From JAGBWK01 sp964462445 (GTDB lineage: Bacteria; Bacteroidota; Bacteroidia; Bacteroidales; Muribaculaceae): a stretch of DNA of 64,000 nucleotides. Position 1 is the stretch's first letter; every line of letters starts with the position of its first letter. A program made the translations under genes and the position numbers. This document shows, piece after piece, positions 52,753 to 61,218 of this stretch. The notes below the pieces were generated by a model. It saw nothing but the letters and a program-made list of their open reading frames with translations. It was not told the DNA's origin and ran no database searches. The stretch is taken from contig CAYWXG010000001.1 in the NCBI GenBank assembly GCA_964462445.1, forward strand, positions 16,904 to 80,903. The letters are read 5' to 3'.

Positions 52753-55700
52753 TTATCTGAGTGAAAGTTCAAATTCACCTTTATCAAGCCAATGCTTGCC
52801 GTCGGCTACTATCGATTGCTGTACTATCTCAATTGTGGATTTTGGAAGTGTGTTCCCTTGCATATCGGTCACTTCCTCTATTTCCACCACCTCTCGGTCA
52901 TCTTGATATGAACGTGTCAATGTGATGCGTACCGGCTCATGATTCTTCCCTGCAAAATAGATGCCGTAGAGTGGGCGTGCTTGATATAACGCCGAATCAA
53001 ACTGTTTGCAACCCAAGAACACCGGGAATGAGCCAATTGTTGTCGATGCATTTGACTTGTCGGGGAACAACAATGACTTCTTCACCAATTGTGTCGATGC
53101 ATCATAGAAACCTATGAAATTGGAGGTTGGTTTCATCTGGCGTATCATCTCCTTGAAATCAATACGCAATCCATTGAAGCCTATCGTTGATGCCATGTAG
53201 CCTACCATTGCACCCACTGCAACTACCGACTTCTGGTCATAGAAATATCCCTGACCATCGGCAAATGGATACCACGTGCCTACACGATAATCATTTAAAC
53301 AAATAATCCTGTCGGGCGACATCGGATAATATTTGATAAACAATTCAGGTATTGCATCTATTGTTGTCGGACGTCCGGCCATGACTAATATGTCGCACTT
53401 ATATGCATAGAGCAATATCGACAATTGCTTCATCAATGGCTCCATCGTTGTGCGAACCATCGACGCTATCTCTTCCGGGTCATAGCGCCACGACAACTCC
53501 TCAAATCTAAAGCCGAAATGATTAGCGAAATGATTGAGCAAATGTTCCGACGGTTTCAAATCACCGAAAATTTCATCATAGGTGTAGACTCGCGACGGGA
53601 ATTTGCGACGTAGCAAATCCATCATCTTGCGTGCTATCGGCACCGAAATCTGTGTGTTGAAATCTACGCGCGCATGACGATCTTTAAACGACATCATTGC
53701 GCTATCATATCCAAAGAAATCGCGTAGCAACACTGATGCAAAGTATCGTGTACGCTCCTCTCTGCGTTCCGGTGACTGACAACCGATAATATCCTCTACG
53801 TAGGTGCGATACACGTCGGTATACTTCGCTTTGGTGCATGGCAACAATCGCAACTCTTCATCGCTCATTGATATCAAGCGGGCGAGCAATGCACTATGTA
53901 TGCTTCCCATAAACGCGATTCCGGTCTCTGGCCCTTCTATTACATAGCGTTGTACGATTGTGCGCAATATATCATCTCCTGCTACATAGAAGCTATCATA
54001 GAAATGGGGCACAGGAACTATCGAACTTTGCTCCTCTCCCTCATATTTGTAGGAACATATCATGATGTCGGTTGTCCCGGCACCTATATCGATTGACCCT
54101 ATTGTCAAAGAGTTGTGTTCATATCCATCTTCAATGAATTCTTTCCTGCGGTGTCCCTTCGCTTCAAAGAATTGATCGATTTTGCCATTGTAGCGTTGTG
54201 CTATCTCTGCATAGAGATATACAAGCTGGCACGCTGAGGCCTCGTCATAGCTCCATTGGCGCTTATCAAGCATATCATAATCGTCGGTATTCTTCAACGC
54301 TTCCGGTGAGGGTATCACAGTTATAGGCGTTAGTGAGGGATTGCAACGCAACATTGCCTTCTGTGCATCTACCATGCTTTGGCGCAATGTAATCTGTTCG
54401 GCACGTGGCATTGCCGTAGGGCATGTAATTACTACGTTGCGCAATCTACGGCGACAATCTATTTTCCCATGCTTTGTTCTGAACTTCGGCGAGTTGATTT
54501 GGGCGATAGCCTGTTGTAACACTTCTACCATAACAAATGTCATCATCGACGAACGTGAATAATGACAATCAGTGTCGGTTTCTTCTGGCATCATATCAAA
54601 GATATTCACCGTGTCGGCTTTCTCTTTAAAGGTGCCTCGTTCATCAAACATATCGGTGAAATTCTGCAAGAAGATATTAGGCGATTGTCTGACATTGAAC
54701 GGGTCGGTATCGGTGATGAGATATTCCCATCTCGCTTGAGATTTTTTCTTATCCCACAAATATCGTTTGGGCGATGAATAACTGTTGGCTCGTTCGGCAA
54801 TTCCGCTATCTTCTATCGAATGATACACCAATAAGCGTGCTTCTTCTCCCACGCGTACAATGCTCTTCCAATTAAATGCCTCCTCCGGCAATATCAAGTC
54901 GTTGCCAAAATCCGCACGACGATACACTAATCGCATATCAAACGGATTCTTGTATGTAATCCATGGTGAGGTGAGGTTGCGCAACTCAAGCATTACTGAG
55001 CGCGTGAAATCTCCATCTTCAAACAATACACCACATGTGCGCGAATTGCCGATATCAAGTACCATATCTACATTCACATCACCATCATTCGGATTATATA
55101 GAGTGACATTGGGTGATACTCCGCTCAATCGCAAGAAGTTGATTAGATAAATATAGTATGCTATAAATTTATATCGGTGGTGCACCAACTTTTCCGGGTC
55201 TACACCCAACAGCGATGCAACATATTGCGATATAGCGTCTTGGTCCTCTTGGACTGATAGAAAATTAAACAGCAAATCCGGCTTATTGCATAAAGCAAAT
55301 GTCTTTTTTCGCTCTGACTCATCAAAGAAATAGGGGAAATAGATCGACAACGGATTTTCTGCCAAATGAGTGTCAAATGCCCATGTAAAACTATATTTCG
55401 ACGACCCTTTGACACTCCCTTCTCCTACGCGACGTATTCGTACTCTACACCATCCCATCGGAACTCCTGTGGTTGTGCCAGTTGCATCTGTCTCAAACAT
55501 CGGCATTGGCAACCATTTATCCAACAGCAATTCAAATGCCGGCAATTTATCTATCGGATTTGCCGGATTTTTTATGCGGTAGCTCTCAAAGGTGTTGATA
55601 TTGATTATTGAATCATCTTCATCGCCATACGACTCCAATAATTCCGTCGATACATCATCGCGCATTTTGGGTACTCCGGTCTCATCAAGTTCCTCACTTC

Positions 55701-55941
55701 CGTTTTGATGTAATGAGATATAGCCTTCGCTGCGAAGCTGCTTCACCGGTATCCAACAATTCTTATCTATGTGATTGAATAGCAAATCAAAACTGATATG
55801 ACCGTCAAAAGGATCGACTGTCTCAACAAATGAATACCGTAACATTCTTCCACTTGGGAGTGCAAACGGCTCCGACGAGTTAAATTCAAGTTCATTGGTC
55901 GTAAACTGAATGCCGGTATCAGTAATAAGGTGTAGGTCCAT
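52753..55941 (-). CDS. SrfB-like actin/Hsp70-fold (ASKHA) protein
   Basis: 1062 residues, first gene of the block. The first 290 residues are a novel-looking alpha/beta region. The ATPase core follows: phosphate-1 loop VLDIGNSRTCGVLFEDG at about 294-310, phosphate-2 loop SIDIGAGTTDIMICS at about 616-630, and adenosine motif ILVMAGRPTT at 851-860. These three mark an actin/Hsp70/FtsA-like ATPase. Motifs such as DIGNSRTCG and the large size match the SrfB virulence-protein family (Salmonella srfABC). It would be cytoplasmic and may act as a polymerising or chaperone-like motor with the SrfC-like partner. Confidence 0.8.
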   Translation of the reverse strand: MDLHLITDTGIQFTTNELEFNSSEPFALPSGRMLRYSFVETVDPFDGHISFDLLFNHIDKNCWIPVKQLRSEGYISLHQNGSEELDETGVPKMRDDVSTELLESYGDEDDSIININTFESYRIKNPANPIDKLPAFELLLDKWLPMPMFETDATGTTTGVPMGWCRVRIRRVGEGSVKGSSKYSFTWAFDTHLAENPLSIYFPYFFDESERKKTFALCNKPDLLFNFLSVQEDQDAISQYVASLLGVDPEKLVHHRYKFIAYYIYLINFLRLSGVSPNVTLYNPNDGDVNVDMVLDIGNSRTCGVLFEDGDFTRSVMLELRNLTSPWITYKNPFDMRLVYRRADFGNDLILPEEAFNWKSIVRVGEEARLLVYHSIEDSGIAERANSYSSPKRYLWDKKKSQARWEYLITDTDPFNVRQSPNIFLQNFTDMFDERGTFKEKADTVNIFDMMPEETDTDCHYSRSSMMTFVMVEVLQQAIAQINSPKFRTKHGKIDCRRRLRNVVITCPTAMPRAEQITLRQSMVDAQKAMLRCNPSLTPITVIPSPEALKNTDDYDMLDKRQWSYDEASACQLVYLYAEIAQRYNGKIDQFFEAKGHRRKEFIEDGYEHNSLTIGSIDIGAGTTDIMICSYKYEGEEQSSIVPVPHFYDSFYVAGDDILRTIVQRYVIEGPETGIAFMGSIHSALLARLISMSDEELRLLPCTKAKYTDVYRTYVEDIIGCQSPERREERTRYFASVLLRDFFGYDSAMMSFKDRHARVDFNTQISVPIARKMMDLLRRKFPSRVYTYDEIFGDLKPSEHLLNHFANHFGFRFEELSWRYDPEEIASMVRTTMEPLMKQLSILLYAYKCDILVMAGRPTTIDAIPELFIKYYPMSPDRIICLNDYRVGTWYPFADGQGYFYDQKSVVAVGAMVGYMASTIGFNGLRIDFKEMIRQMKPTSNFIGFYDASTQLVKKSLLFPDKSNASTTIGSFPVFLGCKQFDSALYQARPLYGIYFAGKNHEPVRITLTRSYQDDREVVEIEEVTDMQGNTLPKSTIEIVQQSIVADGKHWLDKGEFELSLR

Positions 55942-55958
55942 AATAGAAATTGATAATT

Positions 55959-55970
55959 AGGCTTAAGCCT
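55959..55970. repeat. 12-bp palindrome before the SrfB-like gene
   Basis: AGGCTTAAGCCT is a perfect palindrome 18 bases upstream of the SrfB-like start codon, in the predicted leader; it could be an operator or a small RNA hairpin. Confidence 0.45.
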
Positions 55971-56034
55971 GTTGTGGTTTTTATTTGGCATTGCCGTTAG
56001 GTTTTAATGGTAGGCTATGCCATTGTATATTCTG

Positions 56035-56042
56035 CAAATATA
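56035..56042 (-). promoter_or_regulatory. Possible -7 element for the SrfBC-like block
   Basis: TATATTTG on the minus strand matches TAnnTTTG, 94 bases before the SrfB-like ATG. No TTTG at -33, so support is partial. Confidence 0.35.
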
Positions 56043-56360
56043 ATTAATATTGTTTAATATATGTGCGATTTTCCTACATATTTATTCATTTTTTTTCTTC
56101 TTAATTCACATTTTTTCTATCATTTCTCCTCTTCTGATTATAGATCGCTCTTTAGAAAGAATCCATTTCCCCTTTACAATATTTCCAAAGAAACCTTCAC
56201 CCAATGAAATGCCGAAACACGAAGTGGAAGTAGTGCAGCGTTGAGGAATTCAGACAATGAATTAATCCTCGTCTGTGTCATCATTTGATTTATGATATAG
56301 TGCCCCCCGAGCCTAAATATTAAGAATGCTAATGCTGCAATACGTCCAATATTCAAATAT

Positions 56361-56408
56361 TTGCTTTATTTTGATTTATGCATATAGATGATTATTGCTT
56401 TATTTTGA
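56361..56408. repeat. 14-base direct repeat at the 3' end of the LRR gene
   Basis: TTGCTTTATTTTGA at 56361-56374 and 56395-56408. The second copy spans the LRR gene's last codons. It may mark a small duplication or deletion that trimmed the gene. Confidence 0.55.
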
Positions 56409-56949
56409 CGGATTTGGGTAATGAGGTATTCTTACATCCTACAATCAGAGTATTTGATTTAGTCTCAATTATTGCGTTGCAATTATTTCGAGAATCATAA
56501 ATTTTATTCTGAGGATCTATAATTATCGTTGATAATCCGGGACAATCATGAAATGCGAATCTGCCAATTTTAGTTACTGATTTGGGTATCTGAACTTTTG
56601 GCAGGTTGGCACAATCGCTAAAGGCATATTTCCCTATACATGTTATAGTATTTGGGATTGTTACTTTCTTTAATTCAACACATGAGGAGAATGCGCTCTC
56701 TCCAATTGATATTACTTTATAGGTTGTGCCCGCATAATTTACTGAGGTTGGGATAGTGACGTTGCCGGTGTATTCATTAGAATAGGTAAGTGAGTTCTCC
56801 CCTTTATATGTGATTTCGACGGTTTTGTTGTTGAATGATAGTTTCCTATAATAGATTCCTGCAACTTCAATATCGTGAGCGAAAGCATGATTGATACCGA
56901 CAAGTATCATTATAATAATTATCCAAGATTGGCAACTACGGCATTTCAT
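56392..56949 (-). CDS. Short BspA-type leucine-rich-repeat protein
   Basis: About 185 residues from the ATG at 56949 (MKCRSCQSW); an upstream ATG at 56979 precedes a -7 element at 56977-56984 and is unlikely. A signal peptide (IIIIMILVGINHAFA) is followed by LRR_5 repeats (AFSSCVELKKVTIPNTITCIG, AFSDCANLPKVQIPKSVTKIG) typical of BspA-like adhesins. It stops at NTLIVGCKNTSLPKSVKIKQ, where longer relatives continue with more repeats, so it looks truncated. The last bases (encoding IKQ-stop) recur 20 bases downstream as a 14-base direct repeat. Confidence 0.78.
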   Translation of the reverse strand: MKCRSCQSWIIIIMILVGINHAFAHDIEVAGIYYRKLSFNNKTVEITYKGENSLTYSNEYTGNVTIPTSVNYAGTTYKVISIGESAFSSCVELKKVTIPNTITCIGKYAFSDCANLPKVQIPKSVTKIGRFAFHDCPGLSTIIIDPQNKIYDSRNNCNAIIETKSNTLIVGCKNTSLPKSVKIKQ

Positions 56950-57305
56950 AATAAAATGTTTGTATTTTTCTATCCCCAAATATAATAAATCCTCAACACG
57001 TAAAGAAAAATATGTCGCGAAAAAAACGCAATATATATCATAAAATAATTATAGATGGTGCCGTGGCTTTAAATAGTCAAAACTCTTTGCCGGTGGAATT
57101 CGAAAATTGTTTTTCTCTGCTCAAATTGTTTTTGATGTATTATGTTGTTTGAAATTTTATTATTTTTTGGTCTATTTTTCTGACATTTTGCCATATCTTG
57201 CGCGAATATTTAGAATAATGGAAATTTTTCTTTAAGTTATATCTGTTTTACAATAAAAATTACTACTTTTGCAAAAAATCAATGTAAATTTTATTACTCA
57301 CCGTT
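56950..57305. other. Divergent intergenic region, LRR gene and serC
   Basis: 356 bases, AT-rich. It holds minus-strand TATATTTG (56977-56984) for the LRR gene and plus-strand TACTTTTG (57264-57271) for serC. I see no gene or RNA element in the rest. Confidence 0.5.
57264..57271 (+). promoter_or_regulatory. -7 element for serC
   Basis: TACTTTTG, identical to the ilvD -7 box, 34 bases before the serC ATG. The -33 is weak. Confidence 0.55.
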
Positions 57306-58373
57306 ATGAAGAAACATAACTTTTATGCAGGCCCATCTATCTTGAGCCAGTACACTATCAAAAACACTGCCGACGCAGTGCTCAATTTTGCTGATACAGG
57401 TCTCTCTATTCTCGAAGTGTCTCACCGTAGCAAAGAGTTCCAAGCCGTTATCGACGAAGCTAACGCGCTTGTGAAAGAATTGCTCGACGTCCCCGCAGGT
57501 TACGAAGTAGTTTTCCTCGGAGGTGGTGCAAGCCTTCAATTTGCGATGGTGCCCTTCAACCTTCTCAAAACTAAAGCTGCCTATATCGATACCGGTGTTT
57601 GGGCTAATAAAGCTATAAAAGAAGCTAAACTTTTCGGCGATGTTGAGGTCGTTGCTTCTTCTAAGGATGCTAACTACACTTTCATCCCCAAAGATTACAC
57701 AATACCTGCCGATGCCGACTATTTCCATTTTACTACCAACAACACTATCTACGGTACTGAAACTCGTAAAGACATCGACTCTCCCGTGCCTTTGGTGGCT
57801 GATATGTCGTCCGACATCTTCTCTCGTCCTATCGACGTTGCTAAATACAACTGTATTTATGCCGGTGCGCAGAAGAACCTTGCTCCGGCAGGCGTAACTA
57901 TAGTCATCGTTAAAGAAGATGCTCTCGGTAAAGTGGATCGCCCTATTCCCACTATGCTCAACTACCAGACTCACACCTCTAAGGGCTCAATGTTCAACAC
58001 TCCCCCCGTGCTTCCTATCTACTCTGCGTTGCAGACTCTTCGCTACTACAAGCAACTCGGCGGCGTGAAAGAACTCGAAAAAATCAACATCGAAAAAGCT
58101 GCAATCCTCTACGATGCAATTGACTCAAGCAAATTGTTCGTTGGTACTGCCGCTGAAGAAGACCGCTCTTTGATGAACGTTTGCTTCGTGATGAAACCCG
58201 AATATGCTGAGCTCGAAAAAGAATTCGTTGAATTTGCTTCTGCTAATGGCATGGTAGGCATCAAAGGACACCGTTCTGTTGGTGGTTTCCGTGCATCGCT
58301 CTACAATGCAATGCCTATTGAAAGCGTTAAAGCTCTCGTTGCTTGCATGAAAGAATTTGAAGCTAAACACTAA
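57306..58373 (+). CDS. serC: Phosphoserine aminotransferase
   Basis: 355-residue PLP enzyme that turns 3-phosphohydroxypyruvate and glutamate into phosphoserine. It starts KKHNFYAGPSILSQYTIKN; the PLP lysine is in YAGAQKNLAPAGVT, and FHFTTNNTIYGTE and RSVGGFRASLYNAMP bind cofactor and phosphate. Strongly biased codons with many C-ending forms suggest high expression. 14 bases separate it from serA. Confidence 0.98.
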   Translation: MKKHNFYAGPSILSQYTIKNTADAVLNFADTGLSILEVSHRSKEFQAVIDEANALVKELLDVPAGYEVVFLGGGASLQFAMVPFNLLKTKAAYIDTGVWANKAIKEAKLFGDVEVVASSKDANYTFIPKDYTIPADADYFHFTTNNTIYGTETRKDIDSPVPLVADMSSDIFSRPIDVAKYNCIYAGAQKNLAPAGVTIVIVKEDALGKVDRPIPTMLNYQTHTSKGSMFNTPPVLPIYSALQTLRYYKQLGGVKELEKINIEKAAILYDAIDSSKLFVGTAAEEDRSLMNVCFVMKPEYAELEKEFVEFASANGMVGIKGHRSVGGFRASLYNAMPIESVKALVACMKEFEAKH

Positions 58374-58387
58374 TCTATTGATATTTT

Positions 58388-59308
58388 ATGAAAGTATTAG
58401 TTGCTACCGAGAAGCCCTTTGCTGCTGTTGCAGTTAATGGTATTCGCGAAGAAATCGAAAATGCAGGATACGAACTTCTCCTTCTCGAGAAATATACAGA
58501 TAAAGCCGACCTCCTTAAAGCTGTCGCAGATGTCGATGCATTGATTATTCGTTCCGACAAAGTTGACGCTGAGGTGCTCGACGCTGCAAAAAATCTCAAA
58601 GTTGTTGTGCGCGCAGGTGCCGGTTACGACAATGTTGACCTTGCTGCCGCTACAGCCCACAACGTGTGTGTTGAAAACACCCCGGGTCAAAACTCTAACG
58701 CTGTTGCCGAACTCGTTTTCGGTATAGCTGTGATGGCTTTCCGAAATATGTATAATGGCACTTCGGGTGCTGAACTTAAAGGCAAAACTCTTGGTATTCA
58801 CGCTTTCGGGCAAGTTGGTCGCAATGTCGCTCGTATCGCTAAAGGCTTCGGAATGGAAGTCTCTGCGCTCGACCCCTATTGCCCCGATGAAGTGATGATT
58901 GAAGCAGGTGTTGTTCCTGTTCATTCTGTGGAAGAACTCTACAAAAACAACCAAGTCGTTTCGCTTCACATTCCCGCCACCGATGAAACTCGTAAATCGG
59001 TTGGTAAGCAACTTCTTGAACTCATGCCTAAGGGTGGTTTGCTCATCAACACTGCTCGTAAAGAAGTTATCGACGAAGATGGTTTGATTGCTGCTCTTGA
59101 AGCTCGTGCCGATCTTAAATACGTTGCCGACATCAAACCCGATGCTGCCGACGTAATGAACGAAAAATTTGAAGGTCGTGTATTCTTCACTCCCAAGAAG
59201 ATGGGCGCTCAGACTTCTGAAGCAAATATCAACGCCGGTATTGCTGCTGCTCGTCAAGTCGTTGCTTTCTTGCGCGATGGTATCGACCGATTCCGCGTTA
59301 ATAAATAA
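58388..59308 (+). CDS. serA: D-3-phosphoglycerate dehydrogenase, short type
   Basis: 306 residues, so no ACT regulatory domain. NAD-binding loop LGIHAFGQVGRNVARIAKGFG and substrate arginine in VVRAGAGYDNVDL are present, as is NTARKEVIDEDGL. The usual catalytic histidine motif (TPHxGA) reads TPKKMGAQTSEAN, with Lys in its place. That is a feature of some short PGDHs, such as that of Entamoeba, where a lysine takes the role. First step of serine synthesis, coupled to serC upstream and glyA elsewhere in the window. Confidence 0.95.
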   Translation: MKVLVATEKPFAAVAVNGIREEIENAGYELLLLEKYTDKADLLKAVADVDALIIRSDKVDAEVLDAAKNLKVVVRAGAGYDNVDLAAATAHNVCVENTPGQNSNAVAELVFGIAVMAFRNMYNGTSGAELKGKTLGIHAFGQVGRNVARIAKGFGMEVSALDPYCPDEVMIEAGVVPVHSVEELYKNNQVVSLHIPATDETRKSVGKQLLELMPKGGLLINTARKEVIDEDGLIAALEARADLKYVADIKPDAADVMNEKFEGRVFFTPKKMGAQTSEANINAGIAAARQVVAFLRDGIDRFRVNK

Positions 59309-59337
59309 TCCATAAAAGGTATTTACTATAATATAGT

Positions 59338-59369
59338 GAGCGGAAGAGGGTATTTTCACTCTTCCGCTC
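59338..59369 (+). terminator. Terminator after serC-serA
   Basis: GAGCGGAAGAG (59338-59348) pairs with CTCTTCCGCTC (59359-59369). No long T run follows, but the stem is strong; it lies 29 bases after serA. Confidence 0.75.
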
Positions 59370-59389
59370 TTCATTAAATCTATTGCGGT

Positions 59390-59962
59390 GTGAACGTTCT
59401 GATTCTCAATTCAAGTCCGCGACGCAACGGTAATATCTCTCGACTCTTGCAACATGCAGCCAAGAGGGTAGTGGATGCCGGTGCTTCTTGCCGTGTCATT
59501 AATCTTTACGACAAAGAAATTCGCAACTGCATTGGATGCATGGAATGTCGTTCTCGGTTGTTGTGTCCTATTCCCGATGATATGCCGATGATTGCCGACG
59601 CAATAAAGTCGGCCGATCGTATTATTATTGGAGCTCCATGCTATTGGGCAAATATGCCGGGTATTCTTAAGTCGATGTTCGACCGACTCGCTTATTTGTT
59701 TATCTCCGAGGGGAAATATGGAATTCCCTCTCCGCGACTTAAAGGTCGACGTGCTTTAATCATTTCTACTGCTACTACACCTATGCCTTGGGCTCGTCTG
59801 TTTGGTCAAACTTCAGCTACCGTTAAATCAATCAAGCGTATTTTTAATATGGGTGGCATCTCTACTATCCCCGCCTTGCAGATTGGGGGGACGTTGAAAC
59901 GCAATATTGATGAAAAAGATTTTCGCAAACTCAACAAAAAAATTTTCTCTCTTCTTCGTTGA
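59390..59962 (+). CDS. NADPH-dependent FMN reductase / flavodoxin-family oxidoreductase
   Basis: 190 residues beginning with a GTG start. The flavodoxin-like FMN site is at the N terminus (LILNSSPRRNGNISRLL), and the cysteine-containing NCIGCMECRSRLLCP (about 46-60) resembles the iron-sulfur flavoprotein variant. GAPCYWANMPGILKSMFDRL is the second FMN-binding loop. The exact reduced substrate is unknown. It lies two bases before the MFS gene, so the two are cotranscribed. Confidence 0.82.
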   Translation: MNVLILNSSPRRNGNISRLLQHAAKRVVDAGASCRVINLYDKEIRNCIGCMECRSRLLCPIPDDMPMIADAIKSADRIIIGAPCYWANMPGILKSMFDRLAYLFISEGKYGIPSPRLKGRRALIISTATTPMPWARLFGQTSATVKSIKRIFNMGGISTIPALQIGGTLKRNIDEKDFRKLNKKIFSLLR

Positions 59963-59964
59963 CA

Positions 59965-61161
59965 ATGAAACCTATTGTTTCCGAACCTGTTCGCGAACGA
60001 CTTTGGAATAAAAACTATCTCAAAGTTTGGAGTGCCAACTTTATGCTCTTTTTCTCATTCATGTTGCTCACTCCTTTATTTCCACTCTATCTGAGTGAAA
60101 CTTTCGGCGCATCCCGACAAGAAATCGGTCTCGTGCTTTCCGGTTATACCATTACGACTCTTCTTGTGCGACCATTTAGCGGATACATTGTCGACACCTA
60201 TTCTCGCAAAATAGTCCTACTTATCACGTATGGTTGCTTCGCTCTGCTTTTCGGAGGATATCTTATCGCCGGCTCTTTATGGGCTTTTACTGTTGTTCGC
60301 ACACTGCATGGTTTCCCTTTTGGAGCTGCAACTGTTTCTAATTCTACAGTAGCTATCGATGTCTTACCTTCTTCGCGACGCACTGAAGGAATTGGATATT
60401 ACGGACTTAGTAATAATATTGCCACAGCGATAGGACCTACTGTCGCATTGATGATTTTTGGACTCGTTGGAAATTTCGATTTCCTCTTCCTTCTTGCGCT
60501 CCTTATCGCTCTCGGTGGTTTGGCTATTAACTCTTCGCTGACCCTCAGGGAGCATCCCAAAGTTGCTCGACCAAAACTGTCGCTTGATCGCTTCTTCCTA
60601 TCCAACGGCTGGAGCGAAGGGCTCGCTATGGTATGTTATGCTTTCTCATATGGCGTTTTAGCCACATATATTGCTATATATGGCAAAGAAGAATTGCAAG
60701 AAACACAATGCGCCGGATTCTTCTTTATGCTACTTGCTATCGGATTGATTTTATCAAGATTGACCGGGAGTCGCACTTTGCGCAAAGGTAAAATTGCCGA
60801 AAATGCTTCTATCGGACTTGTGATTTCTCTGTTCGGTTACTTCCTTTTTGCCGCCGTCCACACAGTATGGGCTGTTTATGCTGCTGCTTTGATTATTGGA
60901 TTAGGCAATGGACACATGTTCCCCGCATTCCAAAATATGTTCATTAATCTTGCATCTAACGAACAACGTGGCACTGCCAACTCAACCCTTCTCGTTTCTT
61001 GGGATATCGGCATCGGGCTTGGTATTCTTGTCGGCGGTTTCTTATCTGAGCATTGGGGGTACTATTCTGCGTTTTGGGGCGCTTGGATTGTCAACCTAAT
61101 TGGGGTCGCCTTCTTCTTCCTATACGTTCGTTCCCACTATCTCCGCAATCGATTGCGATAA
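59965..61161 (+). CDS. MFS transporter
   Basis: 398-residue major facilitator with about twelve membrane helices. I start it at the ATG at 59965 (MKPIVSEPV); the in-frame TTG at 59959 is less likely. The loop between helices 2 and 3 has GYIVDTYSRKIVLL, the MFS motif A (GxxxDxxGRR-like), and another basic loop follows helix 8. It resembles drug/sugar efflux MFS proteins, but substrate cannot be told. It directly follows the flavodoxin-like reductase gene. Confidence 0.88.
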   Translation: MKPIVSEPVRERLWNKNYLKVWSANFMLFFSFMLLTPLFPLYLSETFGASRQEIGLVLSGYTITTLLVRPFSGYIVDTYSRKIVLLITYGCFALLFGGYLIAGSLWAFTVVRTLHGFPFGAATVSNSTVAIDVLPSSRRTEGIGYYGLSNNIATAIGPTVALMIFGLVGNFDFLFLLALLIALGGLAINSSLTLREHPKVARPKLSLDRFFLSNGWSEGLAMVCYAFSYGVLATYIAIYGKEELQETQCAGFFFMLLAIGLILSRLTGSRTLRKGKIAENASIGLVISLFGYFLFAAVHTVWAVYAAALIIGLGNGHMFPAFQNMFINLASNEQRGTANSTLLVSWDIGIGLGILVGGFLSEHWGYYSAFWGAWIVNLIGVAFFFLYVRSHYLRNRLR

Positions 61162-61218
61162 CTTAATTCCCATGATGTCACTCATCTCGTAGCAACATAC
61201 TATGTCATGATTTCATCT

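Larger units (their letters stand above)
55942..56391. other. Upstream region of the SrfBC-like block, no gene
   Basis: 450 bases with no convincing gene. It contains a 12-bp palindrome AGGCTTAAGCCT (55959-55970), a minus-strand TATATTTG element (56035-56042) with no good -33, and a 14-base direct repeat TTGCTTTATTTTGA at 56361-56374 and 56395-56408. Small open frames at 56050-56356 show no protein-like character. Confidence 0.55.

Noticed and set aside
40219..55941. Prophage, ICE or type VI/IX secretion origin of the SrfBC-like block
   Set aside because: I find no integrase, capsid, tail, relaxase, sheath or T9SS core genes in the visible part, and flanking genes are housekeeping. Only the SrfB/SrfC resemblance is retained.
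56050..56356. Small open frames in the gap upstream of the SrfB-like gene
   Set aside because: Very hydrophobic, AT-driven translations without start context or codon structure.
58397..59374. 325-codon open frame on the minus strand opposite serA
   Set aside because: It is antisense to a clear dehydrogenase gene with biased codons, and its translation has no recognisable domain. Such long shadows arise from the codon bias of serA.
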